DNA of 64,000 bases from Sebastes aleutianus (GCA_916700875.1 CAKAKS010000031.1:9077977-9141976), one strand, 5' to 3'; shown: positions 21,653 to 45,588, numbered from the stretch's first letter. The notes: a model not told the origin generated them from the sequence alone. Translations and numbers: made by a program.

Positions 21653-23731
21653 CTTGTGTGTTGTGTAATATTGTAAGCTTCATTATGAACTCTACATTAC
21701 GTTAGAGCATTACATAGTACATGCTACTGTGACTGCAGATGAGGGTTTAGTACATTTCATGTTGCTACATGTGACTCTCAAACAAAAATGTGTCTTTGTT
21801 TTCAATAAGTTAAACTTGTGAGATGTCTATAAAAGTAAATTTCGGTGAATAGTGAGTTACCAAAACCTGGCCGAACAGTATCAAGTGAGTCATTTTAGTT
21901 TGTAATCAAGCAATTAATTCACTCAGTTACCTCATAAAAATACATTTGCTTTATTTGGGTCATCATTGTACACATAGAGCACATGGAGGGGCAAGCTTTA
22001 AAAAACTGACCATAAAGTTAAGTCTACTTAAAATGTTAATGTTAATGTCCACAGCATATTACGGTACATTTATTGTCTAATATTACATGGTCATCTCTGA
22101 TACACCCATACTTGTACATCAGTAAATTGAGTTAAGCGTGATTAAAAACCATATTTCAATCATTTAAGGGAATAAGAAATTACTTGATGACTCATTTGCC
22201 AGTGCTTACAAACCACACTACGTTCACTATTTAAAAAATAAGCCTCTATATTTCAACTAGAAAAATATTCTTTTTTTTTTATATATTTACAGGGAGGAAG
22301 GAAGGAAGTATGTACAAGTCATTACAATGCGTTGTTCTTTTCACTTCTGTCTGCAGATATAGTTACTGCAGATGCACGATGGACTAGTGCTTTTTTCAGA
22401 TCATTGACCTGATGATTTTAATGTGGGGTTTAGCATGTTCTCCACATTACTGTGTTCCGTTTCCTCTCACTTCAAAACGCATTATCGTTAGCTATTATAA
22501 ATACTATCATTGCCCTTGAACAAAACACAGGCCTCAGAAGTTGAGTTGGTCCTCGGGTGGAGCTCTAGGGCTGCTGACCCTTGCTCCTGTTTAGGATGTT
22601 GTAGAGGATGAATTAATAAGTAGTAACTTTCCGCAGCAGTTGGAGAAAGATTGCTGCTCCTGCTACCATATCATGCTAAAAAAGATTGGAATAACCATTG
22701 AGGTCCAATCATTGAGTTCATAGTAAAGTTAATCTGATCTGGAACCAATTCATTTCCAGCTTTTCAACATGCTCTTATTAAATAAGACATTTGTAATGTA
22801 TATTCATAAAATATAACTCAGCTACTCTCTCAGATGTATGTACAGTATGAAGGCATCATGATTAAGCAACTACGGGCTTGTTTGCAGACAGTAGAGCTAA
22901 ATTTCTATGCCTTTTATATTCCTATAAAGTAACCATACTCTATACAAATATGCATCTTTTACTGCAGCAGCTTGTCATCTACCTTTGGTTCTCTGCAATC
23001 AAGGTAAACAGACTCTCATTTGTAAATGGTAAGTGACTGGAAGGACTGAACATGAAATTATCATTTTGGAATAAATATACAGTAGTTTAATTATACTTCT
23101 ATCTACCCATTATACTGAACCCCTATATGAATATGACATTAATGTACAATATATAGTGTGTTTAAAAACAGAGCTCCAAACATGATCTACACGCTACAGT
23201 GACTTGGGCTTTGCAGCAAAGAATTACTTATATAGTGTGCTCACTCTTACATATTACATACTGTACATGGGTATCACTTACTACACGAATGTATGTACAA
23301 ATTGTATCCTCTCATTTTGCTGTATCATAACTACATTAAAGAAACCGTGAGAAGAAATATAAAAGTTTGTCCCGCAACAAAAACAAACAAGCGCATTCAG
23401 CATCTCTGCACAATCTGAACTAACATTAATCCTTAAAATTTAAGGAAGCGGATGTGAGGATGAGTGAAAACCTGAGATTCAAAAATGGATTCATATTTAA
23501 TTAAAGTACAAGTGGTCACGACTGTGTCAGTTGTTCCTCGGTGATGTTTTTTTCCGAGATGTGTTGGTGTCCTGCCTTGCTCACCTGGTTCATGTCCTTT
23601 CAAAGATAAAACTTTGCTCTTCTTGGTGAGGATTCTCTCCTCTTTCGGGTTTTTCCTTTTCTGATCGCAACCAGTTTTTCTGAAGAAATACTACGGCGCT
23701 GTACATTCACTCACGTATCCGTATTCCTGAC
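21653..23731. other. Intergenic DNA downstream of pde6b, no firm gene
   Basis: About 2 kb of AT-rich DNA. A short minus-strand frame near 22590-22540 ends PEDQLNF and a stop after a possible acceptor, but nothing connects it to other exons. No recognised repeat family was noted. Confidence 0.4.
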
Positions 23732-23737
23732 TTTATT
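23732..23737 (-). terminator. pde6b: pde6b polyadenylation signal AATAAA (minus strand)
   Basis: TTTATT on the + strand gives AATAAA on the coding strand, 115 bases after the pde6b stop. A more distal signal (for example near 21951) cannot be excluded. Confidence 0.5.
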
Positions 23738-23851
23738 GCATTTACTCCTTGGCGGTGAGACTGACTGACTGACTGGCTGGCTGTGGTGCTCAGGTAATTC
23801 TGAAGTCAGTCTGTCGTGAGCACTCCCATCATGTGCACGGCTTTTGAGCTT

Positions 23852-34713
<10,862 letters not shown>

Positions 34714-34888
34714 GGTTCCTTCTTCTTCTTCCTCCTAGTCTCCCAAATGTTCCTGTCTTCTCCCTCTTCGGCTCAGTGACGGAGCTCCCGCTCGGTCCAA
34801 CACTTCCCCTGAACGAGCTACTTCCAACTTCTCTGAATAGAAATAAAAGAAAAAAGAATAAGCAAAACAAAGCACACGGTTTATCCAG

Positions 34889-34984
34889 TTAATCCCCCCT
34901 AAAGAAAAAAAAATCGTACCCAGGTATTACACACAAAGGGGGAAAACAGAAGTGGACACATTCAAATGCAGGTCAAATTAATCC
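34889..34984 (-). promoter_or_regulatory. pde6b: Two OTX/CRX-type motifs upstream of pde6b
   Basis: TTAATCC appears at 34889-34895 and 34978-34984 (GGATTAA on the coding strand), about 180-270 bases upstream of the pde6b start. TAATCC is the CRX/OTX2 homeodomain core used by photoreceptor genes. Further up, TCAGCA and TGCTGA half-sites (35070-35085) resemble NRL/MARE halves. No TATA box was recognised. Function is inferred from motif match and gene identity. Confidence 0.45.
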
Positions 34985-35344
34985 CCCTTGTTAGCGGGAT
35001 GAACGGACTGAGTGAGGGAGTTCCCCGAGGAGAAGGCAGAGGGCTGAATCCAAACAATCCATCTGTCATCAGCAGATAGTGCTGAAGGTTAGCAGGGATC
35101 TGCCTATGCTAAACTTGTCAGCTGATCATCTAGTAACGGATATGTGGGCCAGATACTCCAGCTATGCTTCAGTGCATGCAGCACCTTTGTAACTGTACAG
35201 ATGGATCAAATAAATCCATAGGAAAATATACAAGATTTCACACAAAAGCAACAACACATATCCCTCTCTTTTTCACTGCACTGAATTTTCAATTTAAGGG
35301 TTACATCCAATTACAGTTCTTTTACACACTTTTGAAAATGAATC

Positions 35345-35346
<2 letters not shown>

Positions 35347-35381
<35 letters not shown>
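35347..35381. repeat. (TA)n microsatellite
   Basis: Perfect TA alternation upstream of pde6b. Confidence 0.95.
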
Positions 35382-35382
<1 letters not shown>

Positions 35383-35465
35383 AAATGTGTATAGCTTTCT
35401 TAGTCTTCAATAACTGTACACAAAGCTAACGATGAAACTAATCAGCAAACAACCACAAAACAAAA

Positions 35466-35845
35466 TTAGGGCAAGGCAATATGAGGATATATATTGTCAA
35501 AATGATATAAAAATGTCTATTGAATATATTTTCTAGATCATTTCTATCGCAATATAGGCTAGGCCTATATTTATTATTTTTTTCTCTAGAATTTCACGTA
35601 AAACTGTTATGTTCATTTTGCACTCAAGTTCTTAAAATGGGAAAATACTCAGTAGTTTTTAATTTGTCAAGTATTAAATTCACACAGGAGTACACACAAA
35701 TAGGCTTTACCATGTGGTTATTTCATATAGACTATGTATTTATTTGAATTACCAGAAAACGTGCTTTATCGTGATATATATCTTTATCGAGATATGAAAT
35801 GACCTATATCGGGATAGAAGATTTTGGCCATATCGCCCAGCCATG
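35466..35845. mobile_element. hAT-like MITE with GGGC..CAATATG ends
   Basis: The left end is AGGGCAAGGCAATATGAGG and the right end CATATCGCCCAGCC, whose reverse complement is GGCTGGGCGATATG. Inside are many ATATCG/CGATAT words. It is a recurrent fish non-autonomous element by pattern, with no frame. Confidence 0.55.
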
Positions 35846-38800
35846 ATGACAAATCTAGATTATCTTGGCTTGGCCAATTTACACTCTAAAAGCAGACAAG
35901 AATAACACCCCCGATAAAATTGTTAAACTTGTGAAATAAATGCAAAAAATAAGAGAAATCTGGATATTGCTCTCATAGAAAGATCATTAGCTGTAATTCA
36001 TAAAGCGCGGGCGTCATTGGTTCTCTTTTGAATCCACATTTTCACTTTAATAGAATGTAAGAAGACCTACACACATTATCTAGTGGGTTTTTTTTGGCAA
36101 TTGTGATATGTGTATAGTTTGTGTTAAATGTTGTTTGTATGTGCAAGAATCCTTGTCTATGGTGACTAGTGTACAACGATATTCATGTGACAAATTCAAT
36201 AAAAAGTTGATCACGTGTACTCTTTAAGAGAGAGGGATCAAAATGAATGATAGAGATACGGAAATGTATGAGAAAAAATGATAAGTTTATAAGTATTTTT
36301 AGTTTAGTCTCTAAACTAAACTAAGTATTTTTAGTATGCTGTAGACAACACATAATAAACTGAAAAATAAAATGGAAGACATAGTTCATCTTAGGTCTTC
36401 CATATTATTTTTAAATGTGTTGCATTCTCTACAGACTATACTGTTACTGACTGTCTCTCTCGCACATGCAGGTCTACCTGTACAAGCTCTTTAAGTCCTT
36501 ATTAAACAAGGCCTCCTCTGGCATAAGCCCTATTTAGTTAGGACACTAGCTGATTATCTCAGCACCCCAACTCTCTGTCTTTCTCCACGTGCAAGTCTAC
36601 CTGCAGTGCCTTTCTGAGTTTCCACAGCAATGACTGTCATTATTTAACAGACTGATGGTCAATGATATCCTGAGAAGGCTGAGGGAGTGAAGCCAGCTAG
36701 AAGCTAGACAACTAATTTAACATTCATGACATATTAAGCTACTGTCAGGAACACCCATGGACACAAAGTGGAAAAAGAAAGATGTTTTGTGCTTTTGTTA
36801 GAAAGTTAATCCTTTCATTCAGAGCAGGGAGGACCGCTCTATAATAAGGTTCCATAAACACCTTAAACAAAAAGGTCAAAGAGATAATCTGCTTCCACTA
36901 TAATAGATTACGGCAGGTCCAGTGTATGTGTGTGTGTGTGTGTATGACATAGAATGAGTGAGGGAGGGCATAGTAAGTATGTTAGTTTGGGTAGCTATGT
37001 GTTTGCTCTGCAGAGTAAGCCCAATTTTTATAGCGTTGTCCTGCTGCTTTCATGTTTGGTAATCCTCTAAGAAAGATGCTTGAGATTCTGAAAGTCTGTT
37101 CTTGAATCTTGACCAGTTCGCATCCTCTCAGGAAAAAAAAAAGCATCTTCTCTGTCAAGCTAGAAGATAGACATTCTCTTTTTCACAGAGAACCACTCAA
37201 CGTTAAATCTGTGATTATTTTTTTACCAGAAGTTTGGTTTATAACAACAATATTCCACAGCTGGTGGGAACTGAGGTGTTTAATCTCAAGTTTTTCTTCT
37301 AAAGGTCGACGTTCAAATGTGTGCTGTAGAACATAATCTAGGTTGGTACAACGGCTTTGGGCATGTGTACTGTTATTTCCCCACACTCAGGACACTTGAT
37401 GTGAGTGTGAGGCTTTCCCCACATAAAGCCCTCTGAAGCCAAGTGCAATGAAAACATTTAAAAAACATTTTATCCAGCCACTGACCTTAAATGGTAGAAT
37501 AATGATAAATAACACCAACAACCTATAATTATTATGTCATGAATTAACCAGAAGTATTTCTCAGTACCATTAAAACCACACTATTTTCTGCTGCCAGAAG
37601 GTGGGGCTAAACTAATCACAGTCAGAAATATTTCCTACTTGTTATCCAATCTCTTTATTATACCATGAGGACCACATTGAGTTTAATGTGGATGTTTGAC
37701 TTTTTTCTGCTGAATATGTTTGATTAGTCTGTTTACACTGAATAACTTCTTGAATTAAATGAGTGCCCACTGGCTGTCCATTTGTCACTCATCCATCACT
37801 CACTGTACATACATAATAGATGGACAAAAGGGATAATCACAGTGACCAATAACTGTTTCATTATACATATGGACATGTGAGTGTTGCCAGCTAATTTGAA
37901 TTCAGTGTTGTACATCACTACTATTCTATTAGTCTTAATACTTACTAGTAAAAAAAATAATAATACTTAGTAGTTGCAATGCTGACATTCACCACAAGAT
38001 GGCAGAAGATCCACATCATAGCACCTGTACACATTAAAGCTCTCACACACCCCTGGTCCTGAAGAGAGAATACATGATAATCAATGCATTATGTTAACAC
38101 AAGTTGACATCCATCATACTCTCCTTGTAGTTTATCATTTTGGGGGGGATTTTATGTCTTTATTATAGCTGACAGTAAATGAGGAATGACTGGAGAGGAA
38201 CCAGACGCATTGTGTTTCATGGTCAGCAACTTAACCCCCTAAGACTGTCTAGCAAAGAGACAATATTACATGGCAGATGTAAATGTAAACATTCAGTGTG
38301 CATATTTAAATTATAGCACACCGTGTTATGGATATGTTCGAAGACTCAATACAGAAAGAAGCTCTGTCTTTGTGGCTGGATGTTACCAAAACGCGGAAAT
38401 CCAATTTTTTTTAGTCAGATCCTCGTAATCCTTTCCAGCCCAAGGCCTAGAGCTGTCTTAGCATCTCACCTTTTTTTTTTACATCACAATGTACCAAACA
38501 TAAGGCCACAATCCCAAATAGCAGGAAATGCCTCCATGTTTTGTGAATGGGATGTACCGTACAAGCTTAAGGTTTTAGGCAGCGTAGGCGTGTACAGTCC
38601 CAAAACGTGACAGTACTTAAAATAGATGTAAATACAATCGTCTCGATGGTCAGCAGAGGGTGTAATTGTTGTGTTAGCCTTGTCCCGGGTCTATCTGAGT
38701 TATCAGCCAATCACATTCAGATGATGATCACGATAAGGCTTGGAGCATGCTGTCGATGAAGCCACCTTTGGGCCCACATGTGTCCTCAGATCAAAAATGA

Positions 38801-39746
38801 ATTTATATAAATGTTTTTAGAAGTACTCAGCATCAATCACAGATTTCTTTACCGTAAACAACCTCAAGAATGGAGGTAGGGTCACAGAATTAGTTTGTCA
38901 GAATGGCATTTTATTATTAATTCCATTTAGGAAAGTAAAATCTCTATATAGAAATGTGTATAGTAAGTCAATTACAGGTCCATTTCAGGCCATACAATAG
39001 GATTACAGTCAGCGGAAAAAAATAGATTGTCTTGATTGGCTTGTCTGTGTGTATCCTCACTGAGGAGACTGTTTACTATCAGTGTGGGGTGATTCTGCAG
39101 TTATTAACTTGTTATTTTATTTTGTGTGTAAAAGCAGCAGATTAAATAACTTTAATTAAGCAAAGAAAAATGCAGAAAAGAAGAACAGAGCTACACATGA
39201 AGAAGACTTTAGATGTTATTACATGATGTGTGTTATGGCAGCAGTAATCTCATGTGACCGGGGTTAATCCGGGAAAGGAGAGTACATTAGTTCACAACAG
39301 AGAGTGAGAAAGCATTCAAGCATGCAAAGTTATAGTTATATTGACTTCCACTTCTCTTTTTGTCTTTACATTTAATATTGGTTTCCGATGTGGTCTTTTC
39401 TGTGGTAAAAGCCTTCTCAAACATAGTATAGTGTATACTGTAAAACCCTTATCTAACTGTATTATGAGTGTTGATGTTATTATGAGCGGATCATCCCACT
39501 ATTTGGAAAGTTTGGACAGCTTACAGGCAACTTCTTAAAGGATTATTACACTGATTGCTCAACTGCAAGAAGAGAAAATAATCAGGTAGGTCTAGACCAG
39601 TTCTGTTTACTCTCTCAAGTGTTCTGGGATAATGTTCTTAGCCTTAAACTGTGCTGAATTTACAAAATATTTAAATCCTGCTGTATAACTTTGGCAGCAA
39701 CAGTATATGTCTTTGTATATGTGTGTGTACATGTAAGACTGCAAGA

Positions 39747-40020
39747 TAAGATAAGATATTCCTTTATTAGTCCCGCAGTGGGGAAATTTGCAGTGTACAG
39801 CAGCAAAAGGGATAGTGCAAAAAACTAGATGCATCAGCTAACACAGTAAAAAAAAGAGCTAAACAAAGCGTAACAAAATATGAACCATTTAAATAGATGG
39901 AAGTATAAAAATAGGAGCAGTATATACAGTATTGACAATAAACAGACTATTAACAAAATTGCACAAGTGGAAAATTATATTGCACAGTGAGCATGAATGA
40001 ATGAATGAATGAATGAAATT
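39747..40020. repeat. Retroelement-tail repeat (TTTATTAGTCCC type)
   Basis: AAGATAAGATATTCC, TTTATTAGTCCCGCAGTGGG, AAATTTGCAGTGTACAG and GGGATAGTGCAAAA are followed by an A-rich stretch and an AATG microsatellite (39996-40014). It is related to 15612-15740. Confidence 0.6.
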
Positions 40021-40904
40021 CCACCTGAAAATATCAGGTTATTGTCAGTTTTTTGGTGTGTCAGTTATGTTATGCATTTACATAATTAATAATTTAAAAA
40101 TAATTTTCAGATTTTGAAATTGAATTGAACTCTCCACTACAGGTTTTAGGCGTTTTGCTTATTGTAAGCACTTCTAGAGAATTTATTGTGGCACAATGTG
40201 CATGTTGTGAACTAACAACTCTAAGCAAGGTGGCCTCATTAACATATAAGATGACGTCATTTACAGCTGATGTCACAGTTTTGCATAAAAGTTAGCTTGA
40301 ACCTGAGCGGCCCCTGTAACGTTACCATGGCAACGAGTACCAGATAAGACATGTTCAACAGGTGGCAACACATTCATCATTCAAGAAACTCCACTATAAG
40401 CTCACGATGGTTTAATGTGTTTCATTCTGAGTTTCTTTCTTACATAAAAGCCCTTAAAGTCATGAAAAACAAAAATGCATTGAAACTTCTTAGTATAATA
40501 GAAGAATATGAATTACAGGTACAGCCCTAGCCCGTAATTAGATTTATTATTATTTTCATGTATAAATTTACATATTTTATCTGTTCTTGTTCTGTATGCA
40601 CCTTGTCCTTTTACTCAAATACAATGATCTATGAGCCATGTTTTTTGTAAATTTGAATTTGTTCAATAAAAAAAAACAAAAACTTGCATCATAGATTATA
40701 GAAGCAAAGACATAAACGTCCAGTGTTGTTCTGACAACAGCCGCTGCTGACATTTTGTACTGAAAACGCTTATTATATTTATAATATTTTACTGTTTAAC
40801 ACAGGCCATTTCAGTAGAATATAAATAATTTTGTTTTACTTTCATACGGCAGTTTTTAGTCAGACGTTTTCACTAGTTTTAAGATCTCTCTCCATATGAA
40901 AACA

Positions 40905-41142
40905 ATGGCACAACTTTAACCCTTTCACAGTGTGTTTAGTTAATGAAAGTTAATTGTAACATCTATTAGGCTACTTTAGGCTACTTAGCTCCACCCTCTT
41001 GTGTCACTTCTGGTTGCAAAAAAACCAAGATGGCGACAGCCAAAAACCGAGATGGCGATGGCCAAAATACCGAACTCAATGCTTCAAAACGGCAGTCCAC
41101 AAACCAATGGGTGACTACGTCTACTTCTTACAAATAAAGTCA
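40905..41142 (-). repeat. Copy 3 of the five-copy dispersed family
   Basis: Reverse-orientation copy: CTTGTGTCACTTCTGGTTGC, then a duplicated AAGATGGCGACAGCC / GAGATGGCGATGGCC block, then CAAACCAATGGGTGACTACG. The family's GCCATC segment appears twice here, a local tandem duplication not seen in the other copies. Confidence 0.8.
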
Positions 41143-41963
41143 AAAACAGTTGTATTTAGATAGAATTAATACCATTATAGCATCAGTCTGTGCACAGGTT
41201 GTTCAGATGTTGTGATATGGTTTGCTAGAGGTTTTGGGCTGAAACTGCATCATTCCGAAGGGATATTCACGCTAAAAGTGTACAGTTTTGTTAGGCGGAA
41301 ATTAAAACTTTCATTTATGCGGTGTTCCATCTTTATTTACATATACCCAGTGTTGAAGAAATGTTATCAGAAACGCTCTATTGGAAACAGCTTTTTCATT
41401 TCAGACTTGACTTTTTATATATTTTTTTGTTTTGTCTGCAAAAATGACAGCACTATAACCTGCCAAATCAAACAATGAAAAAGCCTTTCCTGTTACATGT
41501 TGTGAATATTGGTATTGTGGCATCTAACCTTTTTGATTGGCGCAAAACTTCTTCCTTATATAATAATTGTGATGCGGATACTTGCATTTACAAAATTACT
41601 TCAAAGGTGTGTTTAAAATCATATGATTATTTTCTTAATAAGCCAAATGTCAGAGAACAAAACTCAAAAGTCTCTCTTGTTACCCTGTAGGCATTTTCCT
41701 CCTTCCTGTTGCAGATTCTATTTCGTGTAACGGCAATTTATTTCAACAGATACTTAAAATGTTAGACAGTTGAGTAAACTCAAACAATGCCATGTGTGCA
41801 TTTAAAGTCAGATTATGTGTATGCACCTGTTTCTGCTCAGTGATGCATGTGCCTGTTTTATTTTGCTTCCAGTAAGTTACATAAAGGTCTAATTGTCTTT
41901 ATAGTAAATCTTGGGCAGGTTTCAACGAAGAAGCCAGATTACGGTAAGTATTTCAACCCAACA

Positions 41964-42048
41964 GGATTACCTCTAGATTTAAGCACCTTATTTAGTTCCC
42001 AGCAATGAAAATCAGGCATAAGCTCGTCTGTGGGGTGAGTATATAAAG
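41964..42048 (+). promoter_or_regulatory. rbp4l: rbp4l promoter: CRX/OTX-type motif and TATA box
   Basis: TATATAAAG at 42040-42048 is a strong TATA box, placing the start site near 42070. GGATTA at 41964-41969, about 75 bases upstream of it, is the CRX/OTX core in reverse. The transcript would run through a short 5'UTR exon to the donor CAG|GTAAGA at 42144/42145. Prediction rests on motifs and spacing. Confidence 0.6.
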
Positions 42049-42069
42049 GCTGCCTCACACACCCAGACC

Positions 42070-42144
42070 CAATAGACCCAATCTGGTGGATAGCCAGTAC
42101 AGTAGTACATTTTGAATTACTGTTGCTTCTTTGACTCAAAACAG
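42070..42144 (+). other. rbp4l: rbp4l 5'UTR exon (predicted)
   Basis: It runs from the expected start site below the TATA box to AAAACAG|GTAAGA. The next exon begins at the acceptor TTATAG just before the initiator ATG, so the first intron (42145-42474) interrupts the leader. The 5' edge is estimated. Confidence 0.5.
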
Positions 42145-42474
42145 GTAAGACACTGATGTTTTACTCATTTTACCTCTACTTGTTTGGGGATTTCTTCAAC
42201 TTGTATCAGTAGCGATCGGCAAAAGATATCTGAGATTTGAGTTTTCTGAAAGTGCACTGTGAAATTAAGAACTTTCTGTTAACCCAGAGTAAGTATGTTT
42301 TAGGATGTCACATAAGGCTATTATTTTCTTTATCTCATGTTAAATGGTACTATATACTGTCGGTGCATTTATTGTGTATTAGTATACAAGAGTTCAGGGA
42401 TGGTGGACTATTTTGTCCTGAGACCTGAGGCCTGTTTCTGATCCTAATACACTGATATGTATGTTCATTATAGA

Positions 42475-43758
42475 ATGGGATCTTCTAAGCTGCCCCTGCT
42501 GCTGGTCTTGCTGTCCTGCGTCGAGCGCTGTCTGTCTGCCTCCTGCGTCGTTGACAGTTTCACAGTCAAAGAGGACTTTGACCCCAAGAGGGTGAGTGAA
42601 TTGAAACACACAGACAGCATGCATGTTGAAAAAAGTAAAGTAAAATAATTTCTGAGTGTTTGAGTGTCTATCGTCTTCATCGCAGTATGCAGGAAAGTGG
42701 TACGCGCTGCAGAAGAAAGATCCAGAGGGCCTGTTCCTGCAGGACAACATCTCAGCTGAGTACACCATTGACGATGACGGCTCCATGACCGCCTCCTCCA
42801 AAGGACGTGTCACTCTGTTTGGGTGAGTAAGAGGGGCCAGTGAGTTTTTTTACTTACCCTGCCTTATTTATCTCATTATCTACAGATACAATTACATAAA
42901 TGAACAGCAAAACCAAGGTAAAGGGTCAGTTTGGTTACAAAGACCTTCTTGACTTTCTACAATAAATATTCAGTTTCCTGGGTCAGCAGTTAGGAGCAGG
43001 TGTAATTTTCTAGAAGCAGCCGGGGTTTTCCTGGATTATGGAGGATTAGAAATAAATGAAGAGGTGGGTTTTTACACAGGAATGTGTAACAAACAAACTT
43101 AAGTCCAGCCGATTTAAGCGCTTATGGCGTGGACCGAATGCAATCCAGGCTTTATTCTGAGAAAGACTTACTGTATGAATATGCCTATAATACTTGGAGA
43201 TTCTGAGGTTTACATGGTTAAAAGTTTCTGTAATTGCAAGAAAAGGTCAATGATTTAAGCCAAAGACTGTTGATTTGTTGTCCATTGTTCACCTTGATAC
43301 TAACATGTGTGTTTGTATCACCATGTTGCAGCTTCTGGGTTGTGTGTGCTGACATGGCCGCCCAGTACTCCGTCCCTGACCCTAACACCCCCGGCAAGAT
43401 GTTCATGAACTACCAGGGACTGGCCAGCTACCTGTCCAGTGGAGGTCAGCTGTGCACACATATCTCCCATCACACCCCTCTTATACCTCCTCGTTCCTCT
43501 TCACACTCCCTAACCTCTCCCTTCCTCTCTAACCAGGTGACAACTACTGGGTGATCGACACCGACTACGACAACTACGCCATCACCTACGCCTGCCGCAC
43601 CCTGAAGGACGACGGCAGCTGCGAGGACGGCTACGCCATCATCTTCTCCAGGAACCCCCGCGGCCTGCCTCCCGCCATCCAGCGCGTCGTGCGCCAGAAA
43701 CAGGAAGACGTCTGCATGGCCGGAGAGTTCCAGCCCGTCCTGCAGTCTGGAGCCTGCT

Positions 43759-43760
<2 letters not shown>
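42475..43760 (+). CDS. rbp4l: Purpurin / retinol-binding protein 4-like lipocalin
   Basis: Secreted retinol-binding lipocalin; purpurin is made by photoreceptors and acts in the interphotoreceptor matrix in birds and fish. Coding exons 42475-42591, 42686-42822, 43332-43444 and 43537-43760 join to 196 residues, the purpurin length (RBP4 is about 201). A signal peptide (LPLLLVLLSCVERC core) likely ends near residue 22. Lipocalin motif 1 is GKWYA, motif 2 TDYDNYA, and motif 3 is the R of FSRNPRGLP. The stretch KDPEGLFLQDNISAEY and the ending FQPVLQSGAC follow purpurin more than RBP4. The ATG is the first in its exon, right after the acceptor. GC content is high in the last exon, against AT-rich flanks. 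Confidence 0.93.

Positions 43761-43761
<1 letters not shown>

Positions 43762-43802
<41 letters not shown>
43762..43802. repeat. (GA)n microsatellite directly after the rbp4l stop
   Basis: AGAGAG repeats with one GAGCGAG interruption, starting two bases after the TAA at 43758-43760. It would be transcribed in the 3'UTR. Confidence 0.95.
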
Positions 43803-44092
43803 CAGCCAGCTAGTTGCAGTCTAGGAGGCTTGAAAGCAAGAAGAGGGCGAATGAAAGAGTGTATAAACAGTCTGTATGTGAGAGTGATAATGTGAATGGA
43901 CAGACGCGAAAAATAAAAAAAGGATGAGAGGAGGAAAAACATTAGAAAAAATTTAACGAAGACAGAGAAATACCTGCATATGTCCAACCAGGATTCCAAG
44001 ATTCACATCTTTTGATCCATTTCCTCCTCTATCACTCTGTGTTCATCCATTGTTTATCCAAGGAAAAATGTTACCGCTGCTTTGAAAGGTCA

Positions 44093-44098
44093 AATAAA
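44093..44098 (+). terminator. rbp4l: rbp4l polyadenylation signal AATAAA
   Basis: The clearest AATAAA after the stop, about 333 bases downstream, followed by TTTTTGTCC..TTTTTGTG, a fitting downstream element. An earlier AATAAA-like string near 43911 also exists. Confidence 0.6.
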
Positions 44099-45588
44099 AG
44101 ATATTTTTCTAAACAATATCAGTGGATTTTTGTCCTTTTTGTGCTGTAAAAAAAGTTCACTTTCAAAACATGTACAAGTGATTGTATATAAATCCCTTTA
44201 GTAGTTAACAAATAAAGCATAAAGCTTAAAAGCACATGTTGCACTTTGGCTATGTAAGCGGCTGTGATCCCTCCTGAGCTCATGAGAATGCAGACAAAAC
44301 CAACACAATACACACTGAGCAGTAATAAGCTTACTGGTGGTCTGATGTTAAGAGGCCTTTAGTCCTATTATACAAACTCACCTGTTAGCATGCTCCAGGG
44401 GTCAAAGGTCATATCAGGGGCTTTCTGAACTGAGACACGTCTTGTTTGGATTACAAAGACGACTGGCTGCGTACTCTCATGTAACACTTTGATACTCAAA
44501 TGTTATTTTTTTTTTTTAAGTGTTACATCACCAAATAGGTCAAATGTTGTCAACTTAGGGAAGTGAAGGGAGAAGCAAGATGGCCTTTTTCTTTTTCTTT
44601 CTGTATAAACTTCTCAGTAGGTTTACTTAAATTTACTCTTTTTGTATGGTAAAATTTCTTCTGAAATGTATATAGAATTCAAAATAACTCACTCACTAAT
44701 TTTAGAGGCATCCCGGTTGTGAAACGGGAATGTGTGACAAGGGATCGTGGATAATCTCTGTGGGTGATGACACTGGTTGGCGGGACAGTGTGTAAACTAG
44801 CTTAGCTGTGATGGGATCAACAGTTTGACCTTAGTGGAAAAGAGACTGTGATAAGCAATTCAAAACAGCTAAACTCAAACAATGTTTTATACTTCTTTCA
44901 TGATTTATTCTCTTGTCATATTCTTGGATTTCATGACGAACAGTAAAGGAAACTATTACATTGGCATCACTTTGGATGGAGAAACAAATCACACAACAAC
45001 AACAACAAAAACATCAGAACACCAAAACAAAGAAGTTACATTTAGTCTCACCTTTAGTGCAGACCCAGACTATAGCTGGTAAATCCTAGACTGTTTTCAC
45101 GAAAATAGACTACAAGCTTGAGGTAAGAATATAAGTGGATTTATTTGCTTGAGTCTGGTGAGCCTCAACTCAAACACCCCGCGTCTGGAGGATACCAGAG
45201 TAAGGAGTTAAGGTCTCTTAATGGTCTTCTCTACAGCAAAGCTAGGCTAAAGTGACAAAAATCTGCTCATTACTCATTATTAATAAGAAATAACTAGTGT
45301 TATTGAGTTATATCTGTCTGTCAAGCAGGTGGTTTTCCTTTCATACGGTCACTTTTTTTATTATTTGAAGTCTCTGAGGGATAAATGTTTTTAGCAGACT
45401 GTATCATGTCTCCGCATTCAACCAGAAATAATGGACATTACTGTTTAAACACACTACCTTATATAAAATTGCACATTGTGAATGTCTGCAATTGCTGCCT
45501 TTACTAGGTAAATTGTATATTAATTGCTACATCAAGATCTGTCCACTAGAAGGCAGTCAAACCACATTGAACACTGAGCTTGAAGACC

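Larger units (their letters stand above)
34985..42039. other. pde6b-rbp4l divergent intergenic region
   Basis: Seven kilobases between two divergently transcribed retinal genes. It contains repeats listed separately, a (TA)n tract (35347-35381), a GT tract (36923-36943), an (AATG)n tract near 39996-40014, and otherwise AT-rich DNA. No exon-like frame with splice context was found. The longest frames (about 95 codons near 38323) show no family signature. Confidence 0.5.

Noticed and set aside
22535..22595. Possible minus-strand terminal exon ending PEDQLNF and stop
   Set aside because: Only about 17 codons, with no upstream partner exon. It also lies on the wrong side of the orphan exon at 21519 to join it.
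38323..38610. 95-codon + strand frame between pde6b and rbp4l
   Set aside because: No recognisable domain, no splice signals in frame and ordinary AT-rich composition.
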